Assembly (NCBI GenBank): GCA_030704615.1
Contig: CM060733.1
Coordinates: 9,426,001-9,486,000 of the forward strand
DNA length: 60,000 nt
DNA from: Takakia lepidozioides
Taxonomy: Eukaryota; Streptophyta; Takakiopsida; Takakiales; Takakiaceae
Direction: 5' to 3'
The notes below the pieces were generated by a model. That model worked only from the letters and a program-made list of their open reading frames with translations. It had not been told where the DNA came from and searched no databases. Both the position numbers and the translations under genes were made by a program. Shown in pieces: positions 51,964 to 60,000 of this stretch (positions within the stretch are counted from its first letter, which is position 1; every line of letters begins with the position of its first letter).

Positions 51964-54077
51964 TCATCTCCAGATGTTGATGAGAGATGCTCCGGGTGTA
52001 GAGGACCTGTCTCCACCAGTACGGAGAGCTCGAGCCTGGGCTCGAGTGGTCAAAGAGGGACCCAGTGTTGTGTGGTCCACCCTTGCCATCATGCGTAGCG
52101 TTCTAGGCGAGTGCTGACTCTCTTCCACATTTGCTAGAGCCGGGTTTGTCGCTCTTGCTACGGCTTCATGCAAATTTTCAATTAAATCAAATATGTTTAG
52201 AAGTGGCAAGAACACCCCTGGAATAGGGGCAACTTGGTCACGCCATGTGTTCTGCCAATACTTTACAATTAACACTCGTGATGGCAGCCTTGAAATTGTC
52301 CAATACCTCCTCCAGCTGGGGGTCTCTGCGCAACTCTGGAGGAAATGGCCCTTCATCCCGACGAGGCACCCAGTACCCCTCATTCATATCCTCCCAACGG
52401 ATGCTAGTGGCCTCCAACTCCCTCAGAAATAGGTCTCTCCCAATCGGTTCGCGATTGTATGGGTCGTTTTCCGCTGGCACCCACGGATTCTCAAGCAGTC
52501 GGAAGAATCTTTGTCTGGTACAGCTCCAATGCCCTCCCAAGTTCCGGCAAAAAAACTCCCTTTGGACTGGGTCCTGTATGCCTCTAGCACGCACGGTTAT
52601 TTCCCAGTTGGATGTCACCCAAAAGGTCACCGGATCTTTAACCCTAGTTAACGTCTTCGAATCCAAGGCATGCATCTCTCTTGGAGCATCCCATGTCATT
52701 GTCTCCCCCCAGTGCTGCCAATTTAAAAAATCGTAAGGCGATACATCCAATGGCATGTTGTACCGGTTGTACTCGTATCCCATGGGCATATTGTCTTGCA
52801 ACCCAAACAACTCGTAGAAACGTCGATGGATTGGTCCACGGCAGTCAGGGCATTGGCTGGCTTGCATGGCTGCCGATATGAGACATGCGGGGTGGAACAA
52901 ATGGCCACATGAACCAAGCATATAGCCTCCCTCCGGTCCATAAGGGTTTCGGCACATTGTGCATACCGTACCATCTGTTACCCATGACGCTGGATTGCTC
53001 CGTGGTATCCACGTCCGTTTATCCTCATGAATATTGGATGATATCCTCGGCCTGCTGTCCCACTCCTCCTCTACTTCCAAATCCCAGTTTATGCTCTTAT
53101 TGGTATCGGAAATTGTATGCACACAGTGCTCAAACATGACATCCACATCACCCCATGTGGTGAATCCAGTGTACTTCGACGTGAATACATCATGCACAAT
53201 GTCGTACCTTTGCAAATTAGTAGAGATGTTATCTACGCTTCGATTCGACAAACGTGCTGCACGTTGGAGGGAGGACAACGCTTCTTCTATCCGTGTTTCC
53301 CGCGATGCTAGATGGCCCGCCCATGTCACCCAATTCCGCCAATTCCCCTTCAACCATGGCCACGATCGGATTTGCATGGCATTTGAGTACCGATATGCAA
53401 CAGCCCTAGCTTATCCCTACAAGCTGTTTTAATTCTTGTTCATGGGCCGATGTCATTTGTACGCCTGAACATTCCTCAATTTCCACTATGGGGTCCTTCC
53501 CTTTTCTTGCCCTCTCCGCCGTAAGTCTTTCTTCATCAACCCTCGCCGGATCCAGTTCAGGCGTTTGCACTTCATTCCCATGCCCAATTGAGTCAACCCC
53601 GTCGATGACGCGGTCAATGTTCATTGGTGGCATATTCAAACGCGCCAATATGTCTTGCTCGTTGGTGATTGGCCTCGGGTCCTGAAGCACACCGCGTACG
53701 CTGTCGAGAGTCCCCAACCCCATTCTTTTCAGCAACTTCGCTATTTGTCACCGTTGCAAATGAACAATATCCTGTAGGTCCTTGATGTGTTGTTCATGTG
53801 CGACCAACTGTTCTTCCAACGGAGAGCGTACCTCGCCTCCCTCCACCTCAGACGTTGAAGGCCCGACTGCGGAGACCTGTTGCGGCGTATAATCTGGAGG
53901 TTGGTCTGCCTTTTCTCCTTCTTCCACCTCGTCGTTTCCATCCAACCGTATGATGTCCTGCCCTTGACGTATATACAAGTCTGGGATATCAGAGAACATG
54001 TATAGTCTAGTACGCTGTCTCGCAGTGGCAGTTTGCCAATCCACTGGTCGCAATAAAATCAACTCTATGTACAACAT
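51964..54077 (-). CDS. RING-H2 finger gene, unknown
   Basis: The main exon (53377-52285) has an N-terminal helical region and a RING of C-X2-C-X14-C-X-H-X2-H-X2-C-X10-C-X2-C form (CTMCRNPYG...SCGHLFHPACLISAAMQASQCPDC, about 52965-52825). A Trp/Arg-rich C-terminal domain follows. A ~50-bp intron (GTAAAG...CTATTCCAG, about 52285-52234) joins it in frame to a tail ending at 51964. Upstream minus-strand text (54077-53406) is one frame with a single TGA (53748-53750, CGG TGA CAA). A further frame change near 53400 separates it from the RING exon. RING fingers typically act as E3 ubiquitin ligases; here the role is unknown. It could belong to an element. Confidence 0.55.
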
Positions 54078-55065
54078 GACCGCAAATAAATACGGGACCT
54101 TGTTGTTTCAATCTCATTTGCCTCGTTATCCTTCTCCTAATACCATACAGTAAGCTAACATGTACACTCTCTCTGAGAGTAGCTGAAGTTGAGATGTTGC
54201 ATCTAGTGTCCACATATCCATAGCAGGCTAGTTACTATCAACTTGATTTCAGCTGTGCTCGAAGAGAACACTGGTGAGCAAAAAAATGTTACCAGAGCCT
54301 GCATGTCTACCAATGTGTGGAAGTCATAATTCTTGTGTTGGTTTATGAGAAACAATTTGAACATGTGTAATGGTTGACGTGTGCGGAAATATGTGTGCAG
54401 ATCGATGAAGACATTCTCCAGGAAGTGGTGCTTTTAGGGTTCGACCGATCTCAGCTTGTTGACTCTTTACTTAATCGTGTCAAAATAATGTACAGATTTT
54501 TTTCAGTATGCATGGCTTTATAACATGGCTTCAAGTCGGTGGATTGTTGTGGTGTTGTACAAAACTGAGATCTGAGTTTGATTATATATTTCTCCTGTCG
54601 ACAGCAGCTTCCATGGATTCCTCATTCTACTTGTAGTAGCTTCTCATTTAAGTCTAGGGTCTATTTCTCGATTTATCTTTATCTGTTGTTCCATTTCCAT
54701 GGCTTGACTGATGTAGTCGGAAATGTTGGTATAGTTTTGATTATGCCTAAGCAGGTCAGTCTGCTGGTCCATATTTGCTCGCAGTTGGATCATCTGTATG
54801 AAGTGTGGGGGTCGCAAAGTGCGACGCCAGGACGTCACAATTTAAGGGGGTAAATTTGAATTTAGGCGGGAAAATTTGAATTTGAAATTTGAATTTCAAA
54901 AACTTGTTGACCATTGACTCCGGTTCTGTCTAATGACGATATGTTCATTGTTCTACATATCTGATGCAATGCATACTTGAACCTAAGACCTCCACATTAT
55001 AACATTTCTAAGACACTACAAACTAACCAACACACCTACGCTACATCTATGTATCACAAAAGCAA
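54078..55065 (-). pseudogene. Mostly non-coding; possible gag-like fragment at 54838-54644
   Basis: The only coding-like piece is a minus-strand stretch (IQLRANMDQQTDLLRHNQNY, SQAMEMEQQIKINREIDPRL) that resembles a Ty3/gypsy gag remnant. The evidence is weak. The remainder holds no recognised feature. Confidence 0.25.
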
Positions 55066-55258
55066 TATAGATATATAGATATATAGATAGATAGATAGAT
55101 AGATAGATATATATAGATAGATATAGATATAGATATAGATATATATAGAGATATATATATATATATATATATATAGATATATATATATATATAGATAGAT
55201 ATATATATATATAGATAGATATATATATATATAGATATATATATATAGATATAGATAA
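55066..55258. repeat. TA/GATA microsatellite
   Basis: About 190 bp of (TA)n and (GATA)n/(GATATA)n. Confidence 0.95.
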
Positions 55259-56118
55259 AGATTTCCTTCAAGAGCCTTCAAGTTCATTCTAAGCAGACGA
55301 GTGGGCACTGGCATCTTTTTGGGATTAAAGGTTGGAACATTGACAGTTAGCGAACCTCAGGAATAATAACCCGCTTCATCGGGTCCACCAGTAGCATACG
55401 TGGAATCAGATCCCTTGCTCCCGGCGACAAATGGCTTGGTAGCGTGTAAATGCCACCCTGCACAAACAGGCACCCGCCATCTCCATCTGCACGCTAGGGT
55501 TTCACTGTGACAGTGTTGAGCTCAGCCAGGGGACTTAGCCGATTCTAGCTCCTCTCTTCGGCGTGCAATCTCGTCCTTACGATCCTCAGGATATGACGGT
55601 GAGTAGTTCTGTAATCGTGCATATCTGAGCACGTCCATAGGACGATGGAGATCATCCAGGTGCTACATGCATTGGGTGCTTGTAGCAGAAAATTTAAAGT
55701 TTGCAGGCCAGGTTTACAGGTTTGTGAAAGCGAATTAGCTAACATAAATTTATTCTACAAGAATTTAAAGGTTAATAACTTTGTAAAATATACGATCTGG
55801 CGATGGAGGAAGAAGAAGAGCTCCGCAAGGCGCGGTGTGTGCAAGCTTCGCCGACAGCCTCCACACCTCTTCAACCCTAGCACTCGGGCTCCCCTTCCTC
55901 CCCGCTATTGCCTCTAAGTCCCAAACAAACTAATGTTGTACCTCACGATTCTTCCCGAACATAATACTTAGTGCCATCGACAGGCCCATCCCAATCACCG
56001 GATCTAAGCGGCTGTCATGACGAGCCTGTCTATCTTCATCAGAGTCGCATGCTTAGCCGTATGCTTCTCAGCTCACCTCTACTAATTCTCCCTAAAGCGC
56101 AGCCGCAAGTACATAAGA
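55259..56118. other. No gene seen
   Basis: Short ORFs only, with no recognised domain. A Tyr/Lys-rich shadow and a plus-strand piece (55645-55917) have no independent support. Confidence 0.3.
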
Positions 56119-56147
56119 CCCCCCCCCCCCCCCCCCCCCCCCCCCCC
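56119..56147 (+). repeat. Poly-C tract, 29 bases
   Basis: Uninterrupted run of C, followed by GATCCCC. It is an unusually long homopolymer and could be a G-quadruplex-forming site on the minus strand, or an assembly artefact. Confidence 0.95.
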
Positions 56148-56449
56148 GATCCCCTGCCATAACATCCGATCCCTACCTTTTTCATCATGGAAATGATCGT
56201 TTCGGTTTCCTAGGAGCCGCCTTCACTAACTCACCCCTAAGCCCCTGCCCGCGCTTCCTGCAGCTGCTGATCAGTTTAGGCCCGTTTTTCAGCTTGCGCC
56301 CTTTCCTCTAGTCCTTCTTCTCGCCTTTCCTCGCTTGGCTAGCCTCAGGTGCCTGCAAGTTCGCATGGGACCCTTTTGCACGCATCTGGCTAGTTGATTC
56401 TTGTTATCCTCTCAATTGCCCCTTCCTTCCTTCTCCTCCAGCTCAATCA

Positions 56450-56870
56450 ACAGACCATCAGCAGACCACAATAATCAGCAGACCATGATATTTAACAGAC
56501 ACTCATACCTTAGCAGACAATCTGGACTTTAGCAGATAAAAACATTTCAGAAGACCTAATTATGGACGTATACAGTCTGCTGAAGTCTTCCACAGATGAG
56601 CAGACTACGCGACAACACGAGAAATAGGTCTGTCGGCTTCACCACAAGTCGGTTCATACAAGAGCTGGCTGCTATGCAGCAAAACACACATGATCCATTG
56701 GGCATTCGGAGCTCTAAGATCTCTCAACAAACCACAACACTCAGCAGACCATGGCAATGAGCAGACCACTGCCTTTAGCAGACTCCAGAAAAAAAGGCAG
56801 AATAATAAGAGACCGAACTATGGACGTGCATAGTCTGCTGAAGTTCAGCAGACTAATCGACAGTAGTCCC
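56450..56870. repeat. AGCAGAC heptamer cluster with diverged ~125-bp duplication
   Basis: AGCAGAC or close variants occur more than ten times, and the complement GTCTGCT occurs twice. Blocks 56470-56600 and 56730-56860 align (CAGCAGACCATG ... TTAGCAGAC ... ATGGACGT ... AGTCTGCTGAAG). Confidence 0.7.
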
Positions 56871-57205
56871 AAAAAAATGCAGAAAATTGCAGGAATGGTT
56901 TGAGGTTGACCCCACAATGTTGTATGTACCTCCTCTGCCCTATGGCGGAAATGCGGATTGGCGCAGGAATGCAAGCTAGTTTGATTTTGTTTGGTTTGTG
57001 GATCATGCCTATTTCTAGGCCACAAACGATTTATGTGACACCAGTCCACAAATTTCCTGTAGTCACCAAGCGACCACCGCTGCCCCAACCTCGAAACTTC
57101 CCAACCTGGTTCCGCAAGAATGTTGGGGTCATTGTATATGTCCCAACGAAGTTCGCGCCTGGCCTCTTTTGGTTTTTTTGGGAGGTCCAGGTTCATTATC
57201 GTCAT
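56871..57205 (-). CDS. Hypothetical minus-strand coding fragment
   Basis: The text NLDLPKKPKEARRELRWDIY, then NDPNILAEPGWEV, SRLGQRWSLGDYRKFVDWCH looks protein-like for about 70 residues and then fades near 57000 into the AGCAGAC cluster. It may be an exon of the adjacent hAT element or an unrelated gene. It is not recognised. Confidence 0.3.
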
Positions 57206-57669
57206 CCCTGGGATGACCTTCTCTGTCTTCCTCCTCTGCCATTTATGGCTCTGGCTTACCCCTACTTGACATGTGTCTGTTAAGAAAAATGCTCTCCCAA
57301 CCCTCCTAAATCGTACCTAATCCTACTCCCTAATGAATCCTCCCCAAGTACTAGAGGCACGTGTCACTCCCTCCGCAATTCTAAGTGATATGACGCAATG
57401 TGCAATGAAAAAAACGTGGGTGCCAGAGGAGGGTTTCCCGGGAGGTACTCAGCATCGATTTCATAGAAACCAACGGCCCAAAATACCCCCACCCAACCAA
57501 TAGCACCCCTCTCCACTTGGACTCAATGACAAAGAATGCAACATCCCATCGCCCACCAAGTCCTGGTGTGAAGAAAAGTGAGGGAGAGAATGGTCTCCAA
57601 GGCCTTATAAGCCCCCCCTCCACACTCGGGGCCCGCGTTGTCATCATGACTGCGCACGCTAGTAATAGC
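57206..57669. other. No gene seen
   Basis: C-rich, without a supported gene or RNA. Confidence 0.3.
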
Positions 57670-57943
57670 TGCGACCGCCAACGGGTGGTCGCATCATATT
57701 TTCTTTTCTTTATTAGGTGCGACCACCAGCAGGGGGGTGGTCGCAGATTTTTTATTTATTTAATAGGTGCGACCACCAGCAGGGGGTGGTCGTAGAAATT
57801 TTGTTTAAAACAAATAGGTGCGACCACCACCTACTGGTGGTCGCACTATTTTCCTTTTCTTTAATAGATGCGACCACCAGCAGGGGGTGGTCGTAGGGGG
57901 GTGGTCGCATAATTTTCCGATTTTTTAATATCTACCAACAGTC

Positions 57944-58168
57944 AATAGCTCAGTTGGTTAAGTGTACTGAGTGCGACCCGGACGATTCTGGAGTCAAATC
58001 TTGCTACTTGATGGGTGTGGTATGATTCGTGTGTGGTGCCCCATTCCTACGCCTCATGGCGCATAAATGAAAGAGGTTATTTTCTCCTCTCACTACTAAG
58101 GGGCCTGATTTGTGAGCTGTTGCTCCCAGATGTTTCCCAACCAAAATAAAAATAAATAAAAAATAAAA
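57944..58168 (+). mobile_element. tRNA-derived SINE
   Basis: TAGCTCAGTTGG at 57948-57959 matches the tRNA A box (TRGCNNAGTNGG). GGAGTCAAATC about 30 bases on resembles the B box (GGTTCGANTC). A non-tRNA body and an A/T-rich AATAAAAATAAATAAAA tail (to about 58169) follow. It sits inside the hairpin array. A target duplication was not resolved. Confidence 0.65.
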
Positions 58169-58321
58169 TTTGCGACCACCAGCAGGGGGGTGGTCGCACC
58201 ACTTTTTTTAAGGGGCGATCACCAGCAAGGGGGTGGTCGCAGAATTTTCTATTTTTAAATAGCTGCGACCACCAGCAGGGGGGTGGTCGGACCATTTTTC
58301 TTTTTGTTAAATAGGTGCGAA

Positions 58322-58620
58322 TAATATGTAGAGCAGTTTCATTCGGGCCCTGATTCTAGAGTGGTCCAGGAATTACTATGGCCCAGGAATTAGAGTGGGG
58401 CGCCTATGTAGGAAGGCCACGTGTATTAAGGAATGAGATGAGGAGGTCCAAAAAAAGAGGAATTGGCTAAATTTAGAAGAGGGAGTCTTGTAGGGTTGAC
58501 ATGTGTCCAGGGCCTTCTAGAAGGCTCCCAAGGTCGGCGGGCTTCTAGAAGGGTCCCACCGCCCTGAGAGGCTATATAAGGGAACCCCCCCTTACTACGT
58601 ACTAACTTACTACCTATTAA
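58322..58620. mobile_element. Unclassified ~300-bp insertion in the hairpin array
   Basis: The segment has no hairpin units and is flanked on both sides by TAAATAGGTGCGA (58309-58321 and 58626-58638), either a target duplication or simply the repeated unit. It contains TCTAGAAGG repeats and a TATATAAGGG motif near 58574. It is probably a MITE-like insertion. Confidence 0.4.
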
Positions 58621-58757
58621 ATCAGTAAATAGGTGCGACTACCAGCAGGGGGGTGGTCGCAACATTTTTATTTTATTTTAACAGTTGCGACGACCGCTAC
58701 TGGTGGTCGCACAATTATTTAAAAAAAAATAGGTGCGACCACCAGGAGGTTGGTCCC

Positions 58758-59283
58758 CTTGCACCTGTATGTATGTTTGGAGAGGCAGATGAAAAGCACA
58801 TGTATCGACTCCCCATGGATTTGTGAAGGGGAAGATGAATGTTGGGAGCTGCACCTGGCCTTTGTGGCTTTCGAAACCATAATAAGAAATCAACAATATA
58901 AAGGTAATGACGAAACACAAACACATGCACAACCACCAAACCCTTTCTTGGTACACATAATCCACCATTTTTATTTCCGTACACGTATGCATGTACCCAA
59001 ACTGAAACATGGATATCCATGGAAACATACTACACATCATGTGACAGAAGTTATAGCTGTACCTAGTTCCATCTGGCACGACGACGATGATATGATCTCA
59101 CGCCTAATACAAAATCTTCGTCCCCACTCACTTGATCAGTGGTAGAATCATGATCTCCATCTGTTCTTTCGTTTCCAGAAGCAACTAGCCATTGGACCTG
59201 TAATCATCCTCGGAGTACGTTCAGATGTCTCTCTGGTCGATTTCCACTCCTATCATGAATACCATCTAGGGTATCAGGCATGT
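58758..59283. other. No supported gene
   Basis: Two overlapping opposite ORFs exist here, neither with a recognised domain. It is likely the 3' flank of the hAT gene. Confidence 0.3.
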
Positions 59284-60000
59284 TCACAGGTTGGTCACCA
59301 ATTGAGAAATAGAAACATGAGATGGAGCGGCGTGAGATGAAGCACGGTTCACAGGGGCACGATGTCGGTGAAGGAATAACAACGGCCGATTGTCATCATC
59401 CGACGATTCGACGTGCACATCTCCCGCAGTCCGTGGAACTCGTGGTGGGGGAGAGTTGACTTCAACTTCATTGTTGAGAGTGTGCTCCACTGGGGGAAGG
59501 GGGTCTGCAATTGGGATGACACCATGTCGCAGTTCATCAACAACAAGGTCATCAAAGGATGGATGCATTGCAGCATCATCGTCATTAAATTCATATGGGT
59601 CATGTGGAGGATTGCCCACATCATCGGACCCATCCCAACCATTGGAGTTGGAGTCCCTCGCGACGTCGGTGTCATCATTGTTGCTAGATTGGACCTCTGA
59701 GGCAGATTCTTCAGACAACAGATTCTTTTCGTACCATGCAGATGCATCACTTTCTGTCATCTCTCGCAATAGCCTACAATTTGTGTAGACATAAACCAAT
59801 TTATCAGCCCTGGCAGGATTCAACCTGTTGCGAATCTTGTTGTGAACAAACGAGTAACTACTTCAGTTCCGCTCACAGGACGAGGCAGAGCACACTTGAG
59901 CAAGAATACGCTTTGCAATGGGAGCTAACGTTCTTGCTCCAGCTCCAATCAGATCCCACCATTCATGTGGCAACATGTTCATTGCTTTTGGATCCGGCAT
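59284..60000 (-). pseudogene. hAT transposase C-terminal part, window-truncated
   Basis: The minus strand from 60000 reads LPHEWWDLIGAGARTLAPIA, then KRILAQVCSASSCERN, a stop, SSYSFVHNKIRNRLNPARAD and KLVYVYTNCRLL. This is the hAT C-terminal dimerisation domain (W......P.L...A.RIL....SAS.CERNWS.F...H...RNRL...RAEKLVYVY.N). The stop at 59863-59865 stands where the family has Trp (TGG to TGA). An acidic Asp/Ser-rich tail follows to 59284. The family-C hairpins lie beyond its 3' end. Confidence 0.75.

Larger units (their letters stand above)
57670..58757. repeat. Array of about twelve hairpins (family C)
   Basis: Units begin at about 57670, 57718, 57768, 57819, 57869, 57896 (half), 58171, 58214, 58264, 58634, 58686 and 58734 (partial). 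Typical arms are TGCGACCACC and GGTGGTCGCA with loop AGCAGGGG; a minor loop type has CTACT or CCTACT. Units are separated by about 20-25 T-rich bases, giving a period near 50. The array is interrupted by a SINE (57944-58168) and another insertion (58322-58620). It lies downstream of the hAT C-terminus. Confidence 0.9.

Noticed and set aside
55047-55314. Two minus-strand ORFs of Ile/Tyr repeats
   Set aside because: Pure translation of a TA/GATA microsatellite.
57948-58020. Functional tRNA gene
   Set aside because: A box is good but the B box is diverged and the cloverleaf stems do not form; a SINE head fits better.
57670-58757. CRISPR array
   Set aside because: Repeats are regular and palindromic, but the spacers are short T-rich variants of one another, the DNA is eukaryotic and there are no cas genes. 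It is a hairpin satellite or transposon subterminal array.
58750-59145. Plus-strand 131-residue ORF near the hAT gene
   Set aside because: No recognisable domain, overlaps an equally long minus-strand ORF, and is flanked by repeats. Probably chance.

Overview
This is eukaryotic, intron-containing, non-genic DNA made almost entirely of mobile elements, many of them broken. Plant-type Ty3/gypsy, Ty1/copia, MULE (with SWIM finger), hAT and a DUF7869-type gene, plus Ty3-like elements carrying a C5-cytosine methyltransferase, point to the green lineage. A streptophyte (charophyte) alga is my best guess, because cytosine-methyltransferase retrotransposons have been described from charophytes (and dinoflagellates). 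This is inference; no housekeeping gene is present to confirm it.

Layout. 1-812: 3' end of an adenine/N4-type DNA methyltransferase-like gene (+). 1170-1310: CpG-rich hairpin block. 1311-4820 and 19703-19930: one copy (-) of a DNA-methyltransferase retroelement, split by a nested 14.9-kb Ty3/gypsy element (4821-19702). The 5-bp duplication CTCCT and the empty site in the second copy prove the nesting. 20.4-21.6 kb: hAT remnant. 21.9-23.3 kb: gypsy remnant. 24.18-24.36 kb: second hairpin block. 25.2-30.8 kb (-): a nine-exon gene joining a ParB/Srx-like domain to a beta-class N6/N4 methyltransferase, now damaged, with an array of 24-nt palindromes inside one intron. 31.6-35.1 kb (+): decayed MULE transposase, head-to-head with it. 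35.1-37.0 kb: tandem repeats and a third hairpin block. 37.4-37.8 kb: hAT fragment. 37.77-42.69 kb (+): the second methyltransferase retroelement, in which protease, cytosine methyltransferase and integrase lie in one reading frame with no reverse transcriptase. 42.7-45.0 kb (-): DUF7869-like gene with its own 24-nt palindrome family. 47.6-50.3 kb: copia element with an internal inversion. 50.3-51.8 kb: inverted arrays of a ~120-bp repeat. 51.96-54.1 kb (-): RING-finger gene. 55-58.8 kb: simple repeats, an AGCAGAC cluster, a hairpin array (TGCGACCACC...GGTGGTCGCA) and a tRNA-derived SINE. 59.3-60 kb (-): hAT transposase C-terminus.

The main themes are these. (1) Two unrelated kinds of DNA methyltransferase ride on, or next to, mobile elements. 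(2) Several transposon-type genes are accompanied by their own family of short hairpin repeats; in one family compensatory changes in both arms show the palindrome itself has been maintained. (3) Many inactivating stops look like C-to-T or G-to-A changes, several of them at CpG, as expected of methylated DNA. Exon borders and frameshift calls were made by eye from splice consensus and from comparing copies within the window.
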